DNA from: Paractinoplanes tereljensis
Lineage (GTDB): Bacteria > Actinomycetota > Actinomycetes > Mycobacteriales > Micromonosporaceae
Length of the DNA stretch: 64,000 bases
Reading direction: 5' to 3'
NCBI RefSeq assembly: GCF_016862435.1
Contig: NZ_BOMY01000034.1
Location: forward strand, 1 to 64,000
Below, one piece after another: positions 49,124 through 57,980 of the stretch (position 1 is the first letter of the stretch; each line of letters starts with the position of its first letter). Position numbers and translations under genes: made by a program. The notes under the pieces were generated by a model that searched no databases, was not told the DNA's origin, and saw only the letters and a program-made list of their open reading frames with translations.

Positions 49124-49855
49124 TCATCGGGGCAGTTCGCTCAGCCAGGCGATCACATCGTCGGCGTTGCTGCGGGTGGCCGCGTCCAGCGGGGTGAGGT
49201 TTTCCCAGCCGGGGATGCGGTGTGGGTCGGCGCCCTGATGGAGCAGGAATTGGGCGGCGGCGAGTTGGCCGCCGTGGCAGGCGGCCCAGAACGCATCGCT
49301 CACCTCGGCCGGCGCCGGCCGCTCCGGGCCGGTGAAGTACGCGGAGAGTTGGTCGAGGCGGCCGAGGGCGGCGTCGTGCCACATGGTGGTGTGGGCGCCG
49401 CGTTCGACCAGGCGGTGGGCGGCTTGCCACTGGGCGAACGCGGTCGCGTCGTCCAGGGCGGTGCCGCCGGCGATCACGGCGCCCGGGGCGTCGATGTCGG
49501 CGCCGGCGTCCAGCAGGGCGTCGAGCACGTCTACGTCGTCGCAGCTGGCGGCCCAGTGCAGCGGGGTCTCCTGGTGTCGGCCGACGAACCGGGCGTTGAC
49601 GTCGGCACCCGCGGCGACCAGGGCGGCAACGGTGGCGGGGCCGTTCGGGAAATGGCCGGGAAAATCGCTGACCACGTGCAGCAGGGTGCGGGCCTCCCCG
49701 ATTCGCGCCGTGGCCAGGCTGGGTTGCTCGGCCAGCAGCCGGCTCAAGGCCGCGACGTCGCCGTCTCGGACGGCCGCGACCACGGCCGCCGCCAGCGGAT
49801 CCTCCGCGTCGAGAACCAGCACGTCAGCTGCCACACCGGACACCATAGCGGGCAC
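49124..49855 (-). CDS. Ankyrin repeat protein
   Basis: A 243-residue soluble protein with four to five ankyrin repeats; the clearest are T-P-L-H-W-A-A-S-C-D-D-V-D-V-L-D-A-L-L-D-A-G-A-D-I (~98-122) and G-Q-L-A-A-A-Q-F-L-L-H-Q-G-A-D-P (~198-213). A binding scaffold with unknown partner. Divergent from a TetR gene. The 212 bp between it and the HTH gene start (48912-49123) hold no supported gene. Confidence 0.87.
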   Translation of the reverse strand: MPAMVSGVAADVLVLDAEDPLAAAVVAAVRDGDVAALSRLLAEQPSLATARIGEARTLLHVVSDFPGHFPNGPATVAALVAAGADVNARFVGRHQETPLHWAASCDDVDVLDALLDAGADIDAPGAVIAGGTALDDATAFAQWQAAHRLVERGAHTTMWHDAALGRLDQLSAYFTGPERPAPAEVSDAFWAACHGGQLAAAQFLLHQGADPHRIPGWENLTPLDAATRSNADDVIAWLSELPR

Positions 49856-49901
49856 GGACTAGCGTGCGGGGTAACGGACCCTGAGCGGACAGGCGGCCGG
49901 A

Positions 49902-50501
49902 ATGAGCGCAGAGGAACTTCGCCGGCGTGTCGTGCGGGTGGTCATACCCCTCATCGGCGAGTACGAGACGCTGACCATGGCCCGGATTGCCGGGGCGGCG
50001 GGAATCGGCGAGGCCGAACTCCGGGCCGTCTTCGCCGACAAGGAGGCGGTCGTCCAGGCATGCATGTCCGCGATGGTGGCCCACATCAGCGCGGTGAGCG
50101 ATCCCGCCGCGGAGGTGAGGCGGATGGAGGCGATCCGGGTGGATCAGCCGGTCGCGGCGCGGCTCCTCGAGGTGATCGGCGTCCTCGGGGACTACTACGA
50201 GCGTGTCCGCACCGAGCTGGAAACGCTCGAGCCGGGCGGCGACCAGGCACTCAGCGGTCAGGACTTCCGGGCCCTCGGCAGCCTGCCGGAGATTCGGCCG
50301 GCCGTGGTGCGATTGCTGCGGCCGGAGGAGGAGCACCTGCGTCTTCCGGCCGAGGCCCTCGCGGAGATCTTTCTCGGCCTGACCCGGTTCTGCACCCGGG
50401 CCCCGAACGAGGAGCAGCCGATGCGGGCCGAGGACGTGGTCGATCTTTTCCTTCATGGGGCGGACACGCGAGAGGCGCCCCGCGGCCCGGGGTGGCAGTG
50501 A
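49902..50501 (+). CDS. TetR family transcriptional regulator
   Basis: A 199-residue TetR-like protein. The HTH (~20-55) reads L-T-M-A-R-I-A-G-A-A-G-I-G-E-A-E-L-R-A-V-F-A-D-K-E. The C-terminal helical domain is of the kind common in Streptomyces. Its target is unknown; it is divergent from the ankyrin gene and convergent with a phosphatase. No clear palindrome in the 46-bp divergent gap. Confidence 0.83.
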   Translation: MSAEELRRRVVRVVIPLIGEYETLTMARIAGAAGIGEAELRAVFADKEAVVQACMSAMVAHISAVSDPAAEVRRMEAIRVDQPVAARLLEVIGVLGDYYERVRTELETLEPGGDQALSGQDFRALGSLPEIRPAVVRLLRPEEEHLRLPAEALAEIFLGLTRFCTRAPNEEQPMRAEDVVDLFLHGADTREAPRGPGWQ

Positions 50502-50561
50502 GCTCGCGCCCGAATGCCACGCCGGTCCGCTGCTGCTTCTGAGGGCCCGATGCCCGTACTT

Positions 50562-52160
50562 TCAGGAAGCGTTGTCGTTGAGACGGCCTCGGGATTTGCC
50601 GCCCGCCTCGCGGGCGATGACCACTCGGTCGATCTCGTCGCCGGCCTCGGTTACCGCACGCAGGGTGAGGGTTGTCGTGCGGCCGGCGGAGGCCGGTTGG
50701 ACATCGACTGCCAGGAATGAATACCCGGTGTAGCGGACCCGGGACCAGGTCACGTTCTCGGTCACCTTTACCGCGCCGGATGCCCAGACGAAGGACGGGA
50801 CCTCGTCGACGTCGTTGACGTGGCCGGCGTAGGAGTCGGGGACGGCGAAGGCGTAGAGGCTGCGGCCCGCGGCGCCGGCCGTGACGTACGTCGTGCCGTC
50901 GGTGGCCGGGTGGACCGTCGCGCCGATCGGGGTCTTCTTGGACTTTCCGCCCTGGAGGACGTCGGCTCGTTCGTAGATGTGGTTGTGTCCGTTGATGACC
51001 AGGTCCACGCCGTACTTGTCGAAGAGCGGGACCCACTGGTTGCGGACGCCGCCCTCGGAGGCGTGCGCGGTGGTCGTGGAGTAGGCGCAGTGGTGGAAGA
51101 AGACCACGATGAAGTCGACGTCGTCCTGGTCGCGCAGCCATTTCAGGCGGTTGTCCAGCCATTTCGTCTGGGCGCCGCCGGTGTAGCCGAAGTTGGCGGG
51201 GATCTCGAAGGAGACGTCGTTCGGGTCCAGTGAGATGACGCCGACGTTGCCGTAGACGAAGGAGTAGACGCCCTCGGACTGGACCGGGCCGTTGTCCGGG
51301 AAGTCCCAGCGGGCCAGCTGGCCGCCGTAGCCGTTCTCGGAGTACAGCGCCTCCATGTCGTGGTTGCCCAGCGAGGCCATCCACGGCACCGACGCGGAGA
51401 TCGGCTCGGTCTGGGCCAGGAACTGGTCCCAGGTGCGCGGGTCGTACGTGTCGGCGGGCAGGCCGAGGCCGCTGGAGTCGGCGTAGCAGAGGTCACCGGC
51501 GTGCAGGTGGAACACCGGGTCCTGGGCGGCGACCTGGCCGTCGTTACCGAGCGCGTGGTAGCTGACGCCCTGGTCACCGAACGCGGTGAAGGTGAACGAC
51601 TCCGGAACGCTACGGCGGGTGGGCGCCGTGGTGAACGAGTCGATCCGGCCGAAGGTGGACAGGTCGGCCGGGTCGTAGCCGTCGTGGCCGACCGCGTAGT
51701 AGTAGGTGCGGCCGGGCTGCAGGCCGTCGATCGCGGCGTGCACGTAGTACTGATCGGTGGCCGCGATGGTCGACGACTCGGAGTGCAGGGCGCGGATCTC
51801 CGCGCCGACCCGGTGGCCGAGGTTCCAGGGAGCGTCGCCGAAGCGCAGGAACGGGTGCTTCACCGCGTGCGCGACCTGCCAGCCGACCCGCACCTGGCTG
51901 CGTGGATTGGGCCCCCAGGCCAGGTGCCGGCCGAACGGGACGACCAGCTTGCCGGGCACCTTGGTCGGCTGGTGCCAGACGGTGGCCGAGGCGGCGTTCG
52001 CGGGCACGCCGGCGGCGACCGCACCGGCGGCGACCGCGGCCCCGGCCGCGAGGACCGACCGGCGCCGGTGGCCCCGCTGCCGGGTGAGGAGTTCGTGCTG
52101 CTCCGACATGCTCAACCGGGCGGTGAGGTGGTCGGGCAGGCCCATGCGTGGGATGTCCAT
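50562..52160 (-). CDS. Secreted purple acid phosphatase-like metallophosphoesterase (copy 1)
   Basis: A 532-residue protein. R-R-R-S near residue 28 and the following hydrophobic Ala-rich segment form a probable Tat signal. A fibronectin-like N-terminal PAP domain (~60-165) precedes the metallophosphoesterase domain: F-G-D-Q-G (~190), G-D-L-C-Y-A-D (~218), G-N-H-D-M-E (~262), F-F-H-H-C-A-Y-S (~345) and G-H-N-H (~383), the full metal-ligand series. It would release phosphate outside the cell. It is the downstream member of a tandem pair (about 60% identical by eye to copy 2). Confidence 0.9.
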   Translation of the reverse strand: MDIPRMGLPDHLTARLSMSEQHELLTRQRGHRRRSVLAAGAAVAAGAVAAGVPANAASATVWHQPTKVPGKLVVPFGRHLAWGPNPRSQVRVGWQVAHAVKHPFLRFGDAPWNLGHRVGAEIRALHSESSTIAATDQYYVHAAIDGLQPGRTYYYAVGHDGYDPADLSTFGRIDSFTTAPTRRSVPESFTFTAFGDQGVSYHALGNDGQVAAQDPVFHLHAGDLCYADSSGLGLPADTYDPRTWDQFLAQTEPISASVPWMASLGNHDMEALYSENGYGGQLARWDFPDNGPVQSEGVYSFVYGNVGVISLDPNDVSFEIPANFGYTGGAQTKWLDNRLKWLRDQDDVDFIVVFFHHCAYSTTTAHASEGGVRNQWVPLFDKYGVDLVINGHNHIYERADVLQGGKSKKTPIGATVHPATDGTTYVTAGAAGRSLYAFAVPDSYAGHVNDVDEVPSFVWASGAVKVTENVTWSRVRYTGYSFLAVDVQPASAGRTTTLTLRAVTEAGDEIDRVVIAREAGGKSRGRLNDNAS

Positions 52161-52242
52161 GCCCGCATGGTCGATCGGCCCAGTTAAATCAGATTGAACG
52201 TCGCCGGTTATGTAAAAGACTTGATGTACGTCGAATTAAATA

Positions 52243-53802
52243 TCACGCCACCGCGTCGCTCAACTGCAGGCGGGAGCCCCCGGCCGCTTTCCGGGAAAGC
52301 ACGACCCGGTCTATTTCGACGCCCTTCTCCGTAACGGCTCGGAGGGTCATCGTGGTCGTTCCGCCCTCATCCGCCGGATTCACGTCCACCGCGAGAAACG
52401 AATAACCGGTATATCGCACCCGGGACCAGGAAACGGTTTCGTGCACCCGGTCGCCGGCCGCGTTCCAGACGTAGGAACGGATCTCTTCGCGGTCCTTCTC
52501 CCGGCCCGCGTACGAGTCATGGCTGTCGAATTCGTAAAGGCCGCGCCCGCCCGCGCCGGCCGTGATGTAGGTGGTGCCGTCCGACGCCGGGTGAACGGTC
52601 GACCCGATCGGGGTCCGCTTGGCCCGGCCGTGCTTGATCACGTCGGCCCGCTCGTACACGTGGTTGTGGCCGTTGACGACCAGGTCGACGGCGTACTTGT
52701 CGAACAGCGGCACCCACATGTTGCGGACCGCCCCGTCCGAGGCGTGCGAGGTCGTCGTCGAGAAGGCGCAGTAGTGGAAGAACACCACGATGAAGTCGAC
52801 GTCGGGCTGGTCGCGCAGGAACCGCAGCCGCTCGTTCAGCCACTTCGTCTGGGCGCCGCCGGTGTAACCCCGGTTGACCTGCACCTCGAACGAGATGTCG
52901 TTGGCATCCAGCGCGATCACGCCGACGTTGCCGTAGATGAACGAGTACACGCCGACCCCCTGGGCCGGGCCGTTGCCCGGGAACTCCCAGCGGGCCAGCT
53001 GGCCGCCGTAGCCGTTCGGCGAGTAGATCGCCTCCATGTCGTGGTTACCGAGGGTCGCCATCCACGGCACCGAGGCGGCCACCGGCTCGTTCTGGACCAC
53101 GAACTCGTCCCAGGTCAGCGGGTTGTAGAGGTCTTCCGGCCGGCCCTGCCCGCTCGAATCGGCGTAGCAGAGGTCGCCGGCGTGCAGGTGGAACACCGGG
53201 TCCTGGGCGGCGACCTGACCGTCGGTGCGCAGCGCGTGGCTGCTCACCCCCTGATCACCGAACGCGGTGAAGGTGAAGGCCGGGGCGAGCCGGCGGCGGC
53301 TGGGTGCGGTCCGGAACGAGTCGATCCGGGCCGGCGCGGCGGCGTCCAGGCCCAGGTGGCCGACCGCGTAGTAGTACCGGGTGCCGGGCAGCAGGTCGTC
53401 GATGGCGGCGTGCACGTAGTACTGGTCGGTGGCCGGGATGAGGTCCTTGACCTCGGTGCGCAGCGGCCGCAGCTCGGCGTCGATCCGCTGGTCCAGGGTC
53501 TCCGGCGAGTTGCCGACCCGCACGAAGGGCTGCCGGACCGGGTACGGGACCTGCCAGCCGACCCGCATCTGGCGGCGCGGGTTGGCTCCCCAGGCCAGGT
53601 GCCGGCCGAACGGGACGACCAGGTCACCGGGCAGTTCGGTTCGGCGGCTGACGAAGCCCGGCACGGCGGTTAACCCGGCGGCAGCGCCGAGCAGGGTCCG
53701 GCGCCGGACGCGCCGGGTCAGGTACTCATGCTGTTCGGGCAGGCTGAGCCGGGTGGCCAGGTCATCCGGCAGCCCCATGCGTGGTAAATCCCCTAAGCGC
53801 AT
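52243..53802 (-). CDS. Secreted purple acid phosphatase-like metallophosphoesterase (copy 2)
   Basis: A 519-residue paralogue of the gene downstream. The N-terminus (M-G-L-P-D-D-L-A-T-R-L-S-L-P-E-Q-H-E) is shared with copy 1, followed by R-V-R-R-R-T-L-L-G-A-A-A-G-L, a possible Tat signal with a shorter hydrophobic core. All PAP metal motifs are present (F-G-D-Q-G, G-D-L-C-Y-A-D, G-N-H-D-M-E, F-F-H-Y-C-A-F-S, G-H-N-H). The 82-bp gap to copy 1 is AT-rich and may hold a separate promoter. Confidence 0.9.
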   Translation of the reverse strand: MRLGDLPRMGLPDDLATRLSLPEQHEYLTRRVRRRTLLGAAAGLTAVPGFVSRRTELPGDLVVPFGRHLAWGANPRRQMRVGWQVPYPVRQPFVRVGNSPETLDQRIDAELRPLRTEVKDLIPATDQYYVHAAIDDLLPGTRYYYAVGHLGLDAAAPARIDSFRTAPSRRRLAPAFTFTAFGDQGVSSHALRTDGQVAAQDPVFHLHAGDLCYADSSGQGRPEDLYNPLTWDEFVVQNEPVAASVPWMATLGNHDMEAIYSPNGYGGQLARWEFPGNGPAQGVGVYSFIYGNVGVIALDANDISFEVQVNRGYTGGAQTKWLNERLRFLRDQPDVDFIVVFFHYCAFSTTTSHASDGAVRNMWVPLFDKYAVDLVVNGHNHVYERADVIKHGRAKRTPIGSTVHPASDGTTYITAGAGGRGLYEFDSHDSYAGREKDREEIRSYVWNAAGDRVHETVSWSRVRYTGYSFLAVDVNPADEGGTTTMTLRAVTEKGVEIDRVVLSRKAAGGSRLQLSDAVA

Positions 53803-53830
53803 GATGTAGCACTTTATCAGCCGTTATAGG

Positions 53831-54256
53831 TTAATTCTGGTCCTGGTCCAGGAGATCAAGAGTGCGCCGGTCGGGATTGCCGCAGAATCGCGCGATCACC
53901 CGGTCGAACACCGTGCGGTCGGGTGCCACCTCGGCGAACAGGGTCATCGACGAGCACAGCTTCAGGTCGTCCGGCCAGCCGAGGATCTCGGTCGCCGACT
54001 TCTCGTGCTCGAGCATGGCGGTGGCGCACTCCAGCAGGCGCGGGCCGAGCACCGGATGAGCCAGATAGGCCCGCGCCTCGGCGCGGCCACTGATCGCGTA
54101 ACGCTGCGCGATCGCGCTCCGGCCCAGGCCCGCCACCTGCGGGAAGACGAACCACATCCAGTGGGTTTCCTTGCTGCCCGCCCTGATCTCGGCCAGCGCG
54201 TCGGCGTACATGCGCTCCTGGGCCACCACGAACCGCTCCAGATCGAAGTCCACCAT
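53831..54256 (-). CDS. DUF1810 family protein
   Basis: A 141-residue protein matching DUF1810 throughout: F-V-x-A-Q-E-R-M-Y (~9-17), A-L-A-E-I-R-A-G-S-K-E-T-H-W-M-W-F-V-F-P-Q and L-G-R-S-x-x-A-Q-R-Y-A-I, then the helical C-terminus. Calpastatin-like naming is historical; function unknown. ATG 54256 gives the family's normal start. Confidence 0.9.
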   Translation of the reverse strand: MVDFDLERFVVAQERMYADALAEIRAGSKETHWMWFVFPQVAGLGRSAIAQRYAISGRAEARAYLAHPVLGPRLLECATAMLEHEKSATEILGWPDDLKLCSSMTLFAEVAPDRTVFDRVIARFCGNPDRRTLDLLDQDQN

Positions 54257-54348
54257 CGCATCATCCTCTCCGCGTTCCGGCCTCCCGGCCGGGCCGACCG
54301 GCCTACAGTGCAATCGGCCCCCCGCCCGCACAGGAGGAGAAGGAACTG

Positions 54349-54834
54349 ATGCGCGCGGTACTCAGCAAGGCGTTCGTCGCCGTGGCCCTCGCCGGTGTCG
54401 CCCTGGTCCTGCCGGCGAGCCCCGCACACGCCGCCACCGGCGCCCTGATCAGCAGCCAGGACGGCCGCTGCCTGGACGCCGACAACTCGGTCACGGCCCA
54501 CGACGGCACCAAGGTGCAGACCTGGCAGTGCTTCGGCAACGTGCCCCGCAACCAGAGCTGGCGGTCGTACTTCGACGGCACGATCCGCAGCTCGTGGGAC
54601 GGCCGGTGCCTGGACGAGGACATCGCCGGCGGCACCCGCAACGGCAGCAAGGCCCAGCTCTGGGTGTGCAACGGCCAGCTCAACCAGCAGTGGGACTTCC
54701 ACGCCGACGGCTCGATCACCAGCCGCAACGACGGACGCTGCCTCGACGAGGACATCGCGGGCGGCACCCACAACGGCACCAAAGTCCAGGTGTGGGACTG
54801 CAACGGCCAGCTCAACCAGAAATGGCACCGTTAG
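54349..54834 (+). CDS. Secreted ricin-type beta-trefoil lectin
   Basis: A 161-residue exported lectin. The signal peptide (~1-29) ends A-H-A-A. Three trefoil repeats carry G-R-C-L-D-A/E-D...W-x-C...Q-x-W patterns (Q-S-W, Q-Q-W, Q-K-W), each with a Cys pair. This is a single free-standing CBM13-type carbohydrate-binding domain. The ribosome site AGGAGGAGAAGGA is unusually strong, suggesting high expression. TACAGT at 54304 is a possible -10. Confidence 0.9.
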   Translation: MRAVLSKAFVAVALAGVALVLPASPAHAATGALISSQDGRCLDADNSVTAHDGTKVQTWQCFGNVPRNQSWRSYFDGTIRSSWDGRCLDEDIAGGTRNGSKAQLWVCNGQLNQQWDFHADGSITSRNDGRCLDEDIAGGTHNGTKVQVWDCNGQLNQKWHR

Positions 54835-54897
54835 GCCTACATTCGCGGCCTCGCCGTCCGAGGATGGACATGTCCTACCTGATCACGGGAGGCACCC

Positions 54898-56040
54898 ATG
54901 TCGGACGGCGAGTTCCACGTCTATGTCGGTCTGCTGGCCTTCAGCGGCCTGGCCCTGGCGGTCCTCGCCGTGCGCGGATTCGACCAGCGCGGCTTCACCC
55001 GGGTGATCGACGGGCTGTTCGCGGTCGCCTTCCTCGGGTACGCGGCGCTGCTCGCGGTGGCCGACCCGGCCCCCGAGGTGAGCCGGGGTTTCTACGGCCT
55101 GATGGCCGTGCCGGTGGTGCTGGTGCTGCACATGCGGCGGCAACAACGCCGGGTGCGGGCCAGCCGGTTCGCCGCCGGCTTCACTCCCGAGGCGTACGGG
55201 CCCAAGACCGCCCCGACCCCATTGACCCCGTTCCCGGCTCCGCCGCCGCCACTGAGCAGCGGCGGGGCCGAGGACGGGTCCGCCGAGCGCGGCAGTGACG
55301 CCCCACCTCGGTCCGGGCTGTCCGGGCTGTCCAACCTGCCGCCGCCCACGCTGCCACCGACCAAGTGGGTCGCACCCACGCCGGGGTCGCGCCCGCCGAT
55401 GCCGTCCGGGCTTCCGGCGGCGGCACCGGCCGTAGGCCCGCCGGCCAATCTGCCCGGGGTTCTGCACGGCCTGAACCCGCCCCCACCGCCGCCCGACCCG
55501 CACCCGCCGCTCGGCGCCCCGGCCGGCCCGGCCCGGGCCATCGAACCGGCCCGCCCACCTGCCGCCCAGCCCGAGTCTCCGGCCGCTCCCCCGCCGGGGG
55601 AACCCGGCGGTTCACCAGTGCCCGGTTGGCACCAGCCCGGCCGGCACGAAGGAACCGCCGGCCGCCACGAGTCCGCCGAGCAGCCCGGGTACAACACGCC
55701 CTACGGGCGGCACGGCGACTACAGCGCGGCCGACCGGTACAGCAACTACGACCCGGGTGAACAGTTCGGCACCTACCAGCCGACCGGGTCCGGGGAGGCC
55801 TGGAACCAGGGTGGCTACGCCGGCCACGACACCCACGCCGGCGGGGACAACCACGCCGAGAACGCGCACCTCTACGAGACGAGCAGCCGACTGCGGCAGC
55901 CGGCCTGGCTGTCCTCGTACCCGGCGGACGACGCGCAGCCGGAGGCGGACGACGAGCCGGAGGAGAACGGCCGGCATTCTCGCGGCGGCCCGCCCGGCCC
56001 GCCGCAGCAGCCGGGCGACTGGCCGCCGCGGCCCGGCTGA
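54898..56040 (+). CDS. Membrane protein with long Pro/Gly-rich tail, hypothetical
   Basis: A 380-residue protein: three hydrophobic segments (~8-26, 38-58, 64-80), a basic stretch (M-R-R-Q-Q-R-R-V-R), and then ~290 residues of disordered Pro/Gly/Ala-rich sequence turning into Tyr/His/Gly/Asp-rich repeats (~245-330) and an acidic end. Proline tails of this type occur on actinobacterial divisome or polar-growth proteins, but I do not recognise this one. The ribosome site CGGGAGG is good. It follows the lectin gene by 63 bp. Confidence 0.75.
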   Translation: MSDGEFHVYVGLLAFSGLALAVLAVRGFDQRGFTRVIDGLFAVAFLGYAALLAVADPAPEVSRGFYGLMAVPVVLVLHMRRQQRRVRASRFAAGFTPEAYGPKTAPTPLTPFPAPPPPLSSGGAEDGSAERGSDAPPRSGLSGLSNLPPPTLPPTKWVAPTPGSRPPMPSGLPAAAPAVGPPANLPGVLHGLNPPPPPPDPHPPLGAPAGPARAIEPARPPAAQPESPAAPPPGEPGGSPVPGWHQPGRHEGTAGRHESAEQPGYNTPYGRHGDYSAADRYSNYDPGEQFGTYQPTGSGEAWNQGGYAGHDTHAGGDNHAENAHLYETSSRLRQPAWLSSYPADDAQPEADDEPEENGRHSRGGPPGPPQQPGDWPPRPG

Positions 56041-56064
56041 CCGCGGCCGGGGAGAATGGGCGGC

Positions 56065-56694
56065 ATGGACTTTCGCCGGACCTACCGCTCGGCCGCCGTC
56101 GCCTATGTCGACCTCGTCTCGCGGGTGCCGGCGGGGCGGTGGGACGAGCCGGCGCTGGGCGACTGGACGCTGCGGGAGCTCGTCGGGCACACGGTGAGCT
56201 CGGCGCTGCGGCAGGTTCCGGGCGTGCTCGGCACCCCGGCCGAAGTGGTCGCGGTGGCCAGTGCCGAGGACTACTGGGCGCTGGCCCGGTCGGTGCCCGC
56301 CGAGACCTACGCGGCCGCCGTCGCCGCTTCCGGGGACGACGCGCGGGCCACCGGGTTGATGCTCGGCGACGATCTGCTCGACGCGGTGCGGGAGATGGCC
56401 GGGCGGGCCACCCAGGCCGTCGCCTCGGCCGGGGACGATGACGTGGTGACCACCGCGGCCGGCGGGATGCTGGTGCGCCAGTGGCTGCCGACCCGGACGT
56501 TCGAGCTGGTGGTGCACGGGATGGATCTGGCCGGCGCGATCGGCGTACCGCATGGGATGGGTCCGGAAGCCCTCGCCGAGGCAACCAGCCAGGCCGCGCG
56601 GGTGGCCGTCGCCGTCGGCGACGGGGAGACGGTGCTGCGGGCCCTCACCGGGCGCGGCGAGCTGACCGCGAAGTTCTCGGTGCTCCGAACCTGA
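56065..56694 (+). CDS. Maleylpyruvate isomerase/DinB-like mycothiol-dependent family protein
   Basis: A 209-residue protein of the TIGR03083/MDMPI_N fold: R-W-D-E-P-A-L-G-D-W-T-L-R-E-L-V-G-H-T (~28-46) has the conserved D-W-x-x-x-x-L-x-x-H metal motif, and F-E-L-V-V-H-G-M-D-L (~150-159) gives the second His. Such proteins use mycothiol in isomerisations or conjugations; substrate unknown. ATG 56065 fits the ribosome site GGGGAG better than 56056. Confidence 0.85.
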   Translation: MDFRRTYRSAAVAYVDLVSRVPAGRWDEPALGDWTLRELVGHTVSSALRQVPGVLGTPAEVVAVASAEDYWALARSVPAETYAAAVAASGDDARATGLMLGDDLLDAVREMAGRATQAVASAGDDDVVTTAAGGMLVRQWLPTRTFELVVHGMDLAGAIGVPHGMGPEALAEATSQAARVAVAVGDGETVLRALTGRGELTAKFSVLRT

Positions 56695-56768
56695 GGATTC
56701 CGGCGGCCCGAACCGGATTGCAACCGGTTAACACTTGTCGGGTTGCGGTTTCGCCCGAAGTGATAGGT

Positions 56769-57038
56769 ATGACCGACACGATGATTGTTGAGCTGGGTCT
56801 GCAGGCCATGACCATCGCCGCCAAGATGGCCGCCCCGGTGCTGCTGACCGCGCTCGGGGTCGGCTTCACGATCTCGCTGTTCCAGTCGGTGACCCAGATC
56901 CAGGAGGCCACCCTGGCCTTCGTCCCCAAGGCCGCCGCCTGCGGCGCCGCGCTGCTGTTCTCCGGCAACTGGATGCTGCACGAGATGGTCGGTTACACCG
57001 AACAGCTGTTCGCAAAACTCCCGATGCTGCTCAGCTGA
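56769..57038 (+). CDS. fliQ: FliQ family flagellar/type III export protein (orphan)
   Basis: An 89-residue protein with two membrane helices. It aligns with FliQ over its whole length: A-x-x-x-A-A-P-V-L-L (~19-28), F-Q-S-V-T-Q-I-Q-E-A-T-L-A-F-V-P-K (~38-54) and G-N-W-M-L (~66-70). FliQ is part of the FliPQR export gate of the flagellar basal body. No other flagellar gene is in the window; FliQ is normally between fliP and fliR. It could be a second copy or a relocated single copy. The ribosome site is weak. Confidence 0.85.
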   Translation: MTDTMIVELGLQAMTIAAKMAAPVLLTALGVGFTISLFQSVTQIQEATLAFVPKAAACGAALLFSGNWMLHEMVGYTEQLFAKLPMLLS

Positions 57039-57131
57039 CCTGCGCCGCGCTGACGCCGATCACCAGGCGCCGGCCGTTCGGGAGGACGTTTTGTCCGTGT
57101 TAATCCGTTAGCGTGATGCGGGCGGCCATCG

Positions 57132-57980
57132 CTACGGACCTGGTCTCCGGGGGACGGCGACGACGTCGTAGCGGGCGCCGGGGGTTACCGGGGTGGTCAG
57201 CCGGGCGTTGACCACGTAGAGGTGGTCGCCGAAGGTGGCGGCCGCGGTCGGGATGGCGAAGCGCGGGTCGGTGATGGTGGCGGTGCGGACGCCGGCGGTG
57301 CCGTGCCGGTTCAGGGTGAAGACCGCGACGGCGTTCAGCCGGTTCTGCACCACGTAGAGGGTGTGGCCGTCCAGCAGCAGGCCGTCGCCGTTGGGGACGG
57401 TGGCGCCGGCCAGGTCCACCCGGGTGGTCGCGCCGGAGGCCGGGTCGGCACGGAACAGCAGACCGGTGTTGGACTGCACGACCAGCAGGGCGCGGCCGTC
57501 GGGGGTGGCACAGATGCCGTTGAGGTTGACGGTGCCGGCGGCGACGGTGAGGCCGGTCAGCGGCAGGGCGGTGACCGTGGCGTCGAGCGGGGCGGTCGGC
57601 AACCGGTACAGGGTGGCGCTGAACGAGTCGGTGAACCAGGCGGCGTCCCGGGTGAGGACCACGTCGTTGAGGTACGACGAGGTGCCGAGCCGGTGGGTGG
57701 CGAGCAGCGTGCCGGTGGCGGTGGCGATGACCCGGATGTCGCGGCCGGCCAGGAACGCCCGGCCGTTGGTGTCGATCCTCAGGCCGGTCGTCGGGGTGCC
57801 GGGGCCGGTGTGCACGATCTCGCCGGCACCGGTGGCCAGGTCGGCCCGGTAGATCGAGCCGGTCGCCCGGGAGCTCAGGTAGGCGGCGGAATCCGCGATC
57901 GCGATGCCCTCGGGAGCGAATCCGGCGGGCAGGTCGATGGTGTCGGGGAAAACGCCGGTCATCACGGAACCGCTTCGCAT
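57132..57980 (-). CDS. SMP-30/gluconolactonase-like beta-propeller
   Basis: A 282-residue protein with the SMP-30/LRE-type propeller pattern (F-A-P-E-G-I-A-I; S-Y-L-N-D-V-V-L; L-N-G-I-C-A-T-P-D-G-R-A-L-L-V; N-G-D-G-L-L-L-D-G). Metal ligands Glu and Asn/Asp are suggested by P-E-G-I, L-N-D-V, and N-G-D-G. No signal peptide is seen with this start. ATG 57980 is preferred over 57962 because GAGGAG lies about 7 nt upstream. Possible lactonase; substrate unknown. Confidence 0.83.
   Translation of the reverse strand: MRSGSVMTGVFPDTIDLPAGFAPEGIAIADSAAYLSSRATGSIYRADLATGAGEIVHTGPGTPTTGLRIDTNGRAFLAGRDIRVIATATGTLLATHRLGTSSYLNDVVLTRDAAWFTDSFSATLYRLPTAPLDATVTALPLTGLTVAAGTVNLNGICATPDGRALLVVQSNTGLLFRADPASGATTRVDLAGATVPNGDGLLLDGHTLYVVQNRLNAVAVFTLNRHGTAGVRTATITDPRFAIPTAAATFGDHLYVVNARLTTPVTPGARYDVVAVPRRPGP

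Noticed and set aside
48991..49197. 68-codon plus-strand frame between the LuxR-type regulator and ankyrin genes
   Set aside because: Overlaps the 3' end of the ankyrin gene, becomes Arg-rich shadow sequence and has no family resemblance.
56695..56768. Possible flagellar sigma-factor promoter (GCCGATAA-like) upstream of fliQ
   Set aside because: GCCCGAAG differs at too many positions and no fitting -35 element is present.
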